A stretch of 64,000 nt of DNA, from NCBI GenBank assembly GCA_902362725.1, contig CABIXM010000007.1, forward strand, positions 62,001 to 126,000, in the 5' to 3' direction. The DNA comes from Clostridiaceae bacterium (GTDB lineage: Bacteria; Bacillota; Clostridia; Lachnospirales; Lachnospiraceae). The first letter of the stretch is position 1. Each line of letters begins with the position of its first letter. Below the pieces are notes generated by a model. The model was not told the DNA's origin. It did not search any database and saw nothing but the letters and a program-made list of their open reading frames with translations. Both the position numbers and the translations under genes were made by a program. This document shows positions 51,098 through 60,900 of this stretch, one piece after another.

Positions 51098-52717
51098 TTA
51101 CTGAATGTTAATCAGTGTCAGATCAAGCGCGTAAGGATCGGAGATACCTACGCCGCTCAGTCTGGTGTTGTAAGCGATATGTGCCGGTGCCTGTGCGATC
51201 ATAACGAACGGACCGTCCTCGTACATGGCGTCCTGAATCTTCTCCAGAACCGCGATACGTGCGTCGTTGTCGGTGGCCGCCATGGTCTCCTGATACATGT
51301 CTGCCAGCTCCTGATTCATATCAGCCGTCCATCCTGCACGAAGTCCTACCACTCCGCCCGGCAGGAACTCCAGCTGTACGTTCGGGTCGTTGTAATCGGT
51401 TCCCCAATACATTACAGTAAAGCCCAGGGTTCCGTCACGGTAAGCGTCGCCGTAGCCTGCTGCCCAGGGCTGCGCTACGATATTTACATTGATACCGATC
51501 TGTGCCAGATCGTCCTTTACCTTCTGGGCCAGGTCAGACAGGAGTACGCCCTCCATATCCAGATCGCATACGGTCAGGTCTACATCGAAGCCGTCTGCGT
51601 AACCAGCCTCAGCCAGCAGAGCCTTTGCCTCTTCCACGTTGGTGTAATCAGCCGCTCTCTCACCCTTGCTTCCCATGAAGCCCACCTGAATGATGTCATA
51701 GGGCGTCAGCGTACCCTCGCCGCAGATGGTCTGGATTCCGGTGTAGTCCAGAGCCTTGCGGACTGCCTGCTGTACCTTCGGATTTGCCATGGGACCGCTA
51801 TAGGTCTCATTCATGTTCATCATCACAAAGCCTGCGGTCTTGGTAGCGCCATTGATGATCTCGATACCGTCAGCGCCCTGCAGCTCTTCCATGGTATCGT
51901 CAGTCATGTTCATGGCCACATCGATATCACCGCTGGACAGAGTCATCATCTGGGTGTTGGAATCCGGTTGGATCTTGATGATGTATTTATCTACGTTGGT
52001 TGCCTTGCCCCAGTAGTTTGGGTTCTTCTCCAGAACCACTTCCTCGTCCGGAGTATAGCTGGTCATCACATACATACCGGAGCCTGCGCTGGTGGTATCC
52101 AGGTAGGACTGTGCGGTATCGGTAGTAGCCGCGTCCTCAGCGTCAGTTCCGCCATTCTCCTTTACAACGGCACTGTCCAGTACAGCCAGAGAGCTGTAGG
52201 TCAGCTTGGAAAGGATGGCGCTGTCCTGCTGATTCAGATGGAAAACGATGGTCTTCTCATCGGGAGTCTCGATGCTGTCGATGGTATCCGCGATGAAGGC
52301 CGGGTTGCCCTGCAGGTTCTTGCAGCGGTTGATGCTGAAGGCCACATCCGCAGAGGTCATGGGGTTGCCGCTTGCGAAGGTAATGCCGTCCTTCAGGGTC
52401 ACAGTCAGGGTCAGGCCGTCCTCAGAGAACTCGTAGGTGTCAGCCAGACAGGGCTCGGGAGCGCCGTCGTTGCTGTAGAATTTGAACAGGGTCTCGTAGC
52501 ATGCGTTTACGATCATGGGCGGATATTTCTCATAGACATAGCCCGGATCCAGGGTAGAAAAACCGGAACCCATGGCTACCACTACGGTACTGGAGCCGGA
52601 ATCTCCTGACGCCGCGCTGCTTCCGTCAGAAGACGCGTTGTCGCTTCCACCGCCGCAGGCTGCCAGGCCGAGAACCATGGTCAGGCTCAGTGCCAAAGCT
52701 AAAAACTTCTTCTTCAT
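51098..52717 (-). CDS. oppA: Peptide ABC transporter substrate-binding lipoprotein (OppA/DppA type)
   Basis: A 539-residue exported lipoprotein with lipobox GLAAC (Cys 21) and a Ser/Gly/Asp linker. The SBP_bac_5 domain starts VVVAMGSGFSTLDPGYVYEKYPPM and continues through ETLFKFYSND, VTLKDGITFASGNPMTSADVAFS and the C-terminal APAHIAYNTRLSGVG. It binds peptides outside the membrane and delivers them to OppBC. GGAGG precedes the ATG. It is placed third in the operon, after both ATPase genes, an unusual order. Confidence 0.94.
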   Translation of the reverse strand: MKKKFLALALSLTMVLGLAACGGGSDNASSDGSSAASGDSGSSTVVVAMGSGFSTLDPGYVYEKYPPMIVNACYETLFKFYSNDGAPEPCLADTYEFSEDGLTLTVTLKDGITFASGNPMTSADVAFSINRCKNLQGNPAFIADTIDSIETPDEKTIVFHLNQQDSAILSKLTYSSLAVLDSAVVKENGGTDAEDAATTDTAQSYLDTTSAGSGMYVMTSYTPDEEVVLEKNPNYWGKATNVDKYIIKIQPDSNTQMMTLSSGDIDVAMNMTDDTMEELQGADGIEIINGATKTAGFVMMNMNETYSGPMANPKVQQAVRKALDYTGIQTICGEGTLTPYDIIQVGFMGSKGERAADYTNVEEAKALLAEAGYADGFDVDLTVCDLDMEGVLLSDLAQKVKDDLAQIGINVNIVAQPWAAGYGDAYRDGTLGFTVMYWGTDYNDPNVQLEFLPGGVVGLRAGWTADMNQELADMYQETMAATDNDARIAVLEKIQDAMYEDGPFVMIAQAPAHIAYNTRLSGVGISDPYALDLTLINIQ

Positions 52718-52770
52718 AATATTGCCTCCTTTTAAACTCTATTGAGACGCCCGGATGGGCGTTGTCTCCA

Positions 52771-53748
52771 TTATTTTTTCTCCAGACCATCATACAGGTG
52801 ACAGGCTACATAGTGTCCTGCCTCCACCTCCCGAAGCTCGGGAACCTCTGTCTTACACCGGTCACACGCCTTAGGACACCGGGTATGGAACCGGCAGCCT
52901 GTCGGCGGATTGGAAGGACTTGGGACCTCTCCCTCCAGATGGATGCGCTTAACGCTCCCCTCCCCCACCTGGGGAATGGCCGACAGCAGAGCCTCCGTGT
53001 AGGGATGATAACGCTTCTCATATAACTGATCGTAATTCGCGATCTCCACCATTTTCCCCAGATACATGACGCCTACCCGGTCGCTGACCTGATAGACCAC
53101 ATTCAGGTTATGGGAAATGAAGAAGTAAGTCAGTCCTAACTTTTCTTTTAATTCCTGTAGCAGATTCAACACCTGAGCCTGTACGGACACATCCAGAGCG
53201 GACACCGCCTCGTCGCAGATAATAATATCCGGCTCCAGAGCCAGGGCTCTCGCAATTCCGATTCGCTGTTTCTGGCCTCCGGAAAGCTCATGGGGGTAAC
53301 GGCTCAGATGATAGGTATCCAGGCCTACCAGATGCATCAGTTCCTCGATGCGGGCATCCACATCCATCTGTCCCTTCAGGCCGTGAATTTCAAAAGGCTC
53401 CATGAGTATCTGCTTTACGGTTCTTCGGGGATTCAGGCAGGCCGACGGATCCTGGAAAATGATCTGGGCCTTTTTCCGCATATTTTTAAGCTCTTTTCCC
53501 TTTAAGCCCGCGATATCCGTGCCATCCAGGTAAATGTGACCGTCCGTGGGCTTCAAAAGCCGCACCAGGGAACGTCCCAGAGTACTCTTGCCGCAGCCAC
53601 TCTCGCCTACCACGCCGAAGGTCTCGCCCCGCATGATCTGAAAGCTCACATCGTCCACAGCCTTGACCGTACCTGATTTTTTGTCTTTTCCTTTAAAATA
53701 TACCTTCACATGGTCGGCTTCCATCAATACGTTATTCTGATTTTCCAT
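52771..53748 (-). CDS. oppF: Peptide ABC transporter ATP-binding protein (OppF/DppF)
   Basis: A 325-residue ATPase. Walker A GESGCGKSTLGRSLVRLL, family-specific QIIFQDPSACLNPRRTV, signature PHELSGGQKQRIGIARAL and Walker B DIIICDEAVSALDVS are visible. The C-terminal oligopeptide-transporter extension contains GCRFHTRCPKACDRCKTEVP, a four-cysteine segment that binds an iron-sulfur cluster or zinc in this family. It lies 6 bases after oppD. Confidence 0.95.
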   Translation of the reverse strand: MENQNNVLMEADHVKVYFKGKDKKSGTVKAVDDVSFQIMRGETFGVVGESGCGKSTLGRSLVRLLKPTDGHIYLDGTDIAGLKGKELKNMRKKAQIIFQDPSACLNPRRTVKQILMEPFEIHGLKGQMDVDARIEELMHLVGLDTYHLSRYPHELSGGQKQRIGIARALALEPDIIICDEAVSALDVSVQAQVLNLLQELKEKLGLTYFFISHNLNVVYQVSDRVGVMYLGKMVEIANYDQLYEKRYHPYTEALLSAIPQVGEGSVKRIHLEGEVPSPSNPPTGCRFHTRCPKACDRCKTEVPELREVEAGHYVACHLYDGLEKK

Positions 53749-53754
53749 CCTGAT

Positions 53755-54747
53755 TTAGGCCTCCTCGTTCTCTTTCGCGTACTGCCAGCAGCGCACCAGG
53801 CGTCCATCGGATAGCTCCGCCATGGGCGGCTCCTCTTTCCGGCACTGGTCGGTGGCATAGGGACATCTGGGAGAAAAGCTGCATCCCTCAATACGCTCGG
53901 TGGGGTTCGGCACCATGCCCTCGATGGTCTCCAGGGGATTCCGTTCTCTGGTAATCTTCGGGATGGCGTTCAGAAGTCCCTTGGTATACGGATGCTTCGG
54001 ACTTTCAAAGAGCTCCTTCACCGGCGCCTGCTCTACGATGTGGCCGGTATACATGACAATCACCGTATCGCACAGCTCGCTGACTACGCCCAGGTCATGG
54101 GTAATGAAGACGACGGAGGTTCCCATGCTCTCGTTCAGCTCCCGGATCAGGTCGAGAATCTGGGCCTGAATGGTCACATCCAGTGCTGTCGTGGGCTCAT
54201 CCGCAATCAAAATCTGAGGCTGACAGGCCAGAGCCATGGCAATCATGACACGCTGACGCATACCGCCGGACATCTGATGGGGATATTCATGGACCCGGAC
54301 CTCTGGGTTCGCAATGCCCACCGCCCGCATCATCCGCACTGCCTCTTCCATGGCCTCTTTTTTCTTCATGCCACGGTGAAGCCGCAGGGATTCCGCGATC
54401 TGCTTTCCGCATTTGATAATCGGATTTAAGGAAGTCATAGGTTCCTGGAAAATCATGGAAATCTCATTTCCACGGATCTTCTGCATTTCTTTCTCCGATG
54501 CTTTCACCAGATCCTTTCCATGATAAAGAATCTCTCCTCCGGTAATCCGTCCGGGCGGGTTCGGGATCAGCTGCATCATACCGAGAGAGGATACGCTCTT
54601 GCCGCTTCCGCTCTCCCCTACGATGCCAAGTTTTTCGCCTTTATGTAAGGTATAATTCAGATGGTCGACCGCATGTACGACACCCTCAACAGTCTGGAAT
54701 TCCACGCATAAATCTTTGATTTCTAATATCGTCTCTGCCTGACTCAT
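53755..54747 (-). CDS. oppD: Peptide ABC transporter ATP-binding protein (OppD/DppD)
   Basis: A 330-residue ATPase, first gene of the opp operon. ATG 54747 is chosen since GAGGAAAAC lies directly upstream; the frame opens 16 codons earlier without a site. Walker A GESGSGKSVSSLGMMQLI, MIFQEPMTSLNPI, signature PHQMSGGMRQRVMIAMALA and Walker B ILIADEPTTALDVT are present, plus the C-terminal four-cysteine-type segment CSFSPRCPYATDQCRKEEPP. It pairs with OppF. Confidence 0.95.
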   Translation of the reverse strand: MSQAETILEIKDLCVEFQTVEGVVHAVDHLNYTLHKGEKLGIVGESGSGKSVSSLGMMQLIPNPPGRITGGEILYHGKDLVKASEKEMQKIRGNEISMIFQEPMTSLNPIIKCGKQIAESLRLHRGMKKKEAMEEAVRMMRAVGIANPEVRVHEYPHQMSGGMRQRVMIAMALACQPQILIADEPTTALDVTIQAQILDLIRELNESMGTSVVFITHDLGVVSELCDTVIVMYTGHIVEQAPVKELFESPKHPYTKGLLNAIPKITRERNPLETIEGMVPNPTERIEGCSFSPRCPYATDQCRKEEPPMAELSDGRLVRCWQYAKENEEA

Positions 54748-54778
54748 GTTTTCCTCGCTTTTTCGCTTTACACTCTTA

Positions 54779-54800
54779 AAGTATTGACGCGTCAATACTT
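54779..54800. promoter_or_regulatory. Perfect palindromic operator of opp operon
   Basis: A 22-bp perfect palindrome with core GTATTGACGCGTCAATAC, 31 bases upstream of the oppD ATG. It includes TTGACG, which could act as a -35 box on the minus strand with TGTAAA 17 bases on, so a bound protein would block RNA polymerase. Confidence 0.7.
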
Positions 54801-54908
54801 ACGTATGATAACATATGTTTAATAAGATACCACATTTTCCAAAAATTTTCAAGCTGTGATTTCACAAAGACGGCAACACTGTGGCCTGATGGGAACAACC
54901 TGGAATAG

Positions 54909-54951
54909 GGAAGACCGGCCTACGTGCCAGAGGCACGAAAGCCGGTCTTCC
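54909..54951 (-). terminator. Stable hairpin after GH31 gene
   Basis: GGAAGACCGGC/GCCGGTCTTCC with an inner CGTGCC/GGCACG hairpin. No T-run follows on the minus strand, so it may be an RNA-stabilising 3' hairpin or a factor-assisted terminator between the giant gene and the opp promoter. Confidence 0.55.
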
Positions 54952-54997
54952 TGAATAAGGTGGAAAAACTTAACTTGTTACTTTAGATTGTTGCTTT

Positions 54998-57900
54998 TTA
55001 TTTCATTCTTTTTCTGCGAATCAGCGCCAGTACAGCTGCTGCGGCTGCAATCAGTACCACGTACAGCAGCGGCTGTGCAGTATCACCGGTCTGTGCAGAA
55101 GTGGTGCTCGTGGTGTTGGACTTGGAGCTGCCGGAGCTTCCGGAGGAGTTCTGTTTCTTATTGTCCTCATCCTTCTTCTCGGCCACAGTCTTCAGATCTG
55201 CTACTGCAGTCTTCAGAGCGTTCAGCGCATCGCTGATTTCCTGAGAAGTAGCGTTCGGGTTCTTCAGAATCTTCTCAGCATTGCTCAGAGCAGTAGAGAA
55301 TGCCTTCCAGCTGTCTGCTGTGTAGTCCTTCTTCTCTCTGTCCTTATTGCCGTTATATACAGCCTGCAGTTCATCCTTTGCTGCCGGGGACTGACCTGTG
55401 GTCAGTGCTGCGGCTGCCTCTTCCAGACCCTTCAGTGCTGCGCTTACCTGATCTGCGGTTGCGTTCTGGTCGTTCAGTACAGCCTGTGCATGTGCAAGAG
55501 CTGCGGAGAACTTCGCCCAGCTGTCTGCTGTGTAGTCGCCCTGCTTCTTGTCTGCATTCTTGTCAACTGCTGCCTTCAGTGCATCCTTCACAACCGGCTG
55601 ATCCGGATTCGGTAATTCTTTCTTCACCAGACCCTTGTATGCGTCGTTCAGTGTCTTTACAGCTGCGTCTACAGTCTCCTGTGTCGCGTTCTCGTCTGCC
55701 AGTACATTCTGTGCTGTCTTCAAAGCCTCTGCAAATGCAGCCCAGGTCTCGTCGGTGTAGTTCTCCTGCTTCAGATCCTTGTACTTGTCTACAGCCTCGG
55801 TCAGTACTGCCTTGTCAGCCGGCTCTGCTACCTTCTTACCATAGAAGTTGATCTCGGACAGACGTGCATAAGCTACATCCCCGCCGCCGGTCTTTGCTCC
55901 GTGGATGATAACCTTTACGTGCGTGATGTTTGCCTGCTCCATACGGATGCCGGATCTCATCTCATTCTCATCAATGGTCTTTCTTCCTACGGATGTGAAG
56001 TTCTCGCCATCGGTGCTTACCAGTACCTCATAATCGGTTACCTTACCGTTGCCGGTATTTTTCACGATTTCTACCTTCTCCAGGTCGTATGCGTCGCCCA
56101 GAGCCAGGGTAATCTCCTTCGGCAGTCCTGCGTTGCTTCCGTAGTACGGGGACTCCCAGTAGTTGGTCTCATCGCCGTCTACCAGTGCGCTCGGTACGTT
56201 CTCCTCGCTGTACGGCGCGTCTGCGGTCATACCGCTCTTGTCGGTGATAGCCTCTGCGGTCAGCTCAGATTCTTCCAGCGCGTCAGCCGCCTTCTTCATG
56301 GCCGCGATAGCCTTCTTCACATCGTCCTTGGTGGCCTCTGCGTTATCCTTTACAGCGTTTGCCGCGTTGATGGCGTCAGTCAGTGCCTTGAAGCTCTCCT
56401 CGGTGTAGAACTTCGGGTTGGTCTTGCTGTACTCGGTAATCAGCTCAACCAGTTCGGTCTTGTCTGCGCCTGCCAGTACGGTGATTTCGTAGGATGCGGT
56501 GATCGGTGCTGCCGGATCCTCGCCCTCTGCCTGTGTAGCGGTATCCTGCATGGACTCACGTGCAGTCAGAGTAATCTTGGCCTTGCCCTCGCCTACTGCG
56601 TATGCCTTGTAAATCGGCAGACCGTTCTCGTCAGCCAGGGTGATGATTCTTACCACATTCTCATTGGAGGAGGCTGCTACGAAGTACGGGTTGGTTGCGT
56701 TCTCCGGCTCGATGGTTGCGTTGATGTCTGCCATGCTTCCTGCATACAGCTCTTTTACGTTGTCCTCAGCCGGGGTAATCTTGGTTACCGGAACCATATC
56801 AACCTTTGCCTTTACCTCAAGCTCGCTTAAGGTCAGCATGTTGGTTCCGCTTGCCTGGTTTGCAGTTACAGATACCTTGGTTACCTTTGCGTCTTTATTC
56901 GGATTTGCAAACTCAAACTTAGCTCCCTGATCCTTCAGGTTCACATCGGCGGTTGTGCCATCTTCATAAGTGAAGGTTGCGGTAGCGTCTGTCATGTATC
57001 CGTTACCGTAAGACGGTGCGTTGTATACAGAAACTGTGCTTACGGTATCTGCCTTCTTCATATTCATATGAAGAGTTACAGGCATTTCTACATATTTTAC
57101 TTCTTTGTCTACATAGTTGCTTGGGATATCCCACAGGAACTCGAAGTTACGTCCCTGACCGCCGAACAGACCGGAGAAGCTGCCCTGCTGGATCATCTTC
57201 TTCACATTGTCTCCGTCGTCAGATGTGAGAACAGCGTTAGTCATGGTCATATCGAAGTCGCTGCCATAGCTTAACTTGCCATCTGCTGTAGCTACAGTCA
57301 GAGTAGACAGGGTCAGCATGTTCTCTACAGACGCGCCCTTTGCGTTTGCTACGGAATTTACAGTTACATCTACCTTGGTTACAGTCTTGTCTGCTTCTGC
57401 GTTAAATGTAAACTCAGAGTAATCTGCTGCGGTCGCCCAGTCCAGAGACTTGCTGTCGCTGCTTGTGCTGCCATCGCTGTAAGTAAACTCAGCGGATGCG
57501 CTGGTTACATAACCGTTTGCCTTATTGGCATTCTGCAGGGTTACGGAGGTCACCTTCCTGGTGTTGTCAGCCTGAACAGCTACCTCTTCCTCTGCTGTCT
57601 GTACTTCTACATCTTCTGCTTCGTCTGCCACATCCTCTGTTGTATCTTCTACAACCTCGTCTGCTGCATCCTGCTTCACATCAATATGGAAGGTAACCGG
57701 AACCTTTACGTGCTCCGGCAGACCCTTTACAGTGGTGGTCCAGTCGTTCGGATACCATTTCAGCTCGAACTCACGACCCTGAGAACCGTTGAACAGTCCG
57801 TCATAGCTGTTGCTCTCGATGAACTTCTCTACGTTCTTTCCATCATCCTCTTTCAGGATGTTGTTGGTCATGGTCATATCGAAGTCCTCACCGTAGGTGT

Positions 57901-60900
57901 AGGTCTTCTCGCCGCCTGTTACGATGTCCGGAAGCTCCGGTGTGGAGGAGCTCTCGCAGTTAATCAGATCGAACTCCGGTCCAATCAGCATTACCTGACT
58001 CAGATCCATTGCCTTTGCGTCCAGCGTAAAGTCATTCTTCGCCTTCATGGTGATGGTGGCAATGACGCCGGTTCCGCTGTAGGTTGCCTGGTTTCCTCTG
58101 TTGGCGAATGCCAGGTTCACATAAGCTGTTCCGTCCTCATATACCTTGTTTACTGTCAGGTTCTCCATCTGGGAGATGTCGAAGTCTGCAGTGGTGTCCA
58201 CATACTGGAGTACAGCCGGATTGTAATCCAGAACCTCTCCAAATGCGTTCAGGTTCTTTACATTATCTGCGTATACATCTACGGTAAAGGTCTCGCCTGC
58301 CTTCACGTCTGTTGCGCTGGGCAGCAGAACGATGTTGCCGGATACCTTACCAGTCTTCTGAGTACCGCCATCCAGGTTGAACATGGTGAATGCGTAATCC
58401 CATACATCGTAGTAGCCATTGCCGTTAATATCGCCGAATCTCTCCTCAATCTGCTTCACGAAGGTCTCTCCGTCCTTCTTGGAGAAGCCGAGGTAGTTCT
58501 TCATGTTGGTGTAGTCGCCGTCTGCGACGGTTCCCAGGTTATTGGTACTTCCTACCGCAAAGCCGTTGGTGCCGTCCTTCTTATAGATGGCCAGCTCGTC
58601 GCCGGAGAAGAAGTTGCCCTTGGACTTTGTGATAACAATCTTTACATAACGAGCCGCGCCTGTCAGCGGGATCTCTTTCATGTTATCTGCAATGCTTGCC
58701 TTTGCATCATAGGTCCAATCCGAGTGTTCAGAACCGATCCACTGGGTGGTCCAGTTCACACCATCCAAGCTGGTCTCTACGTTCATCTGCTGTACTGCGC
58801 CGTTGCCGTAGTTGTCATGTCTTGCATAATACTCCAGCTTATCCAGCGCGTAGGCCTGACCGTAATCGAAGATCATCGGGATGGCGTCTGTTACAACGTC
58901 GCCGGTGGAGTGGAACATGCCTGCTGCATCGCTGATATCATGGTCGGTCAGGTTAGCCAGCTTGCCCCAGGAATCTCCGCCTGTCCAGGTGATTTTTTCC
59001 GGCGTCGGTACGTTTCTCCAGGGATCCAGAGAAGTGGTTGCGGTTACTTCCTCAGACCATTCAGAGTAGCCGTCCTTATTTCTGGAACGTACCTGATAAG
59101 TATGTGTAGAGTTGTACTTCAGATCGGTGTGCGCGAACTCGGTTGCGTCGCCTGCAGTGTTGATGATGCCGTCTACCAGAAGCTCATAGCTGGTTGCGCC
59201 ATCTACAGCATCCCAGGTCAGGGTGTTGCTGGTCGGGGTCTTTCTGGTCACGTCATCGGTCAGCTTAGCCGGAGCAGCCAGAGCCGGGTTCAGCTGATTC
59301 TTGCTCATGTCGCCGTTGTTCTCAAAGCCTTCCAGAACCAGGGTCTGTGCATTTGCCTGAGAATCGGTGTTGGCGAACTTCACATACAGCTTCGGAGAAG
59401 ACGTCTGAGCCTCCATCATTGCCGCGAACTCATCCTCTGCCTCTACGCCGTAGTACTCGATAGCCGGGGACTCGTCATAGTAATAAGCGAAGGTGCCTGC
59501 TGCCACATCCGCGTTCAGAACCTCATCCTTGCTCTTCATCGCTACCTTAGTCAGCTCTGTGGAACCGTTCTGTGCTGTGATAGCAGTCGGCTCTTTGGAA
59601 ACATTGACTACGAAGGTAGTGTTCTTATTTTTATCATACCCTGCATAGCTTCCGCTTGCCTTCTCAGCAGTCAGGGTTGCCACGTTGCCTTCTACCTTGG
59701 AAGTAAACTTCTGAGATACATGTTCGCCATAGGATACGTCAGCTACAGTTCCGTAACCATCCACCTCGGTGGTCTCGTTCTCTGCGGTGATTCCGTCATC
59801 CTCATACATGGTGTACTCGGTGGATCCTGCCGGCCAGAACTCTACGCTGCGGTTTGCCTTGTTGATCTTGGACGGGCTGTTGTTCTCCTCCCACATGGGG
59901 ATGATGGAACCATTCTTTACAAAGATCGGAAGCTTCCAGATGGGAGCGTCGAAGTTGTTCAGGGTCTGTCCGCCGTAGTACTGCTCGCCGGTGAAGTAGT
60001 CGATCCAGATCTGATCTGCGTCCGGAAGGTAGATGCCGTTTCTCACATCATTTCCCTGTGTGTCGCTGGATGTGTTCTGGTAAATCGGAGCTACCAACAC
60101 GTTGGAACCGAACATGTACTGATACTGCATATCCTTGGTGCTTGCGTAAGCGTCACCCGGATACTCCAGGAACATAGCACGGATCATCGGAAGTCCGGTG
60201 TCGCCGTTGCCTGTATCCAGGTTTGCCGCAGCTGCCGCGCTGGTGTAGATGTACGGCATCAGCTGAGCTTTCAGCTTCAGGTACATTCTGTTGATACCGG
60301 TGTACGGATCGCCGAAGGTCTGCGGAGTCTTCGCGTAGCTTCCCCAGCCGTCCATGTTCAGCATCAGCGGCGTGAATACCTTCCACTGGGTATCACGGGT
60401 GGATACAATCTTGTCTCCGCCGAAGATACCGTCCATATCACTACCGATATTCGGGTTACCGCTTAAGGACTGTCCGATGTAGGTCGGTACGTGGAAGCGG
60501 ATGTACTCCCAGTTTCCGCCGTACTGGTCGCCGGTCCAGATAGCGCCGAAACGCTGTGTGGAAGCCCAGCCGTCCAGGGTGATAATGTTCGGACGCTTGC
60601 TTACGCCTGTGGTTACGATATCGTAAGCAGTCTTGGTACCGTTCAGAGCGAAGTTGTAGCCGTAGCCTACCCATGCAACATCAGTCTTCAGGGTAGTGAT
60701 TCCGCCAACTTTTACCTCTTTCTCGAAATCACGAAGCAGGTGCCAGGAGGTGTTACTGTTGGAATCCGGGCTCAGATTGCTCTGTGTCCAAAGACCTGTC
60801 TGCAGACCCTTGCTCTGTGCATACTTGGTGAACTCTTTCAGATTGTTTACATTGGCGTCTACTGCTGCAGTACGCTCTGCACTGCTGCTGCCGTCCGCGT

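Noticed and set aside
55200..55800. Repeats near the end of the GH31 gene as possible CRISPR or tandem DNA repeats
   Set aside because: They are FIVAR protein repeats with diverged DNA, spaced by about 200 bases, with no identical short repeats.
57686..60466. Open frame of 926 codons on the plus strand inside the GH31 gene
   Set aside because: It lies fully antisense to a protein with clear domains and codon bias; its sequence is low-complexity Cys/Val/Leu-rich, typical of a mirror frame.
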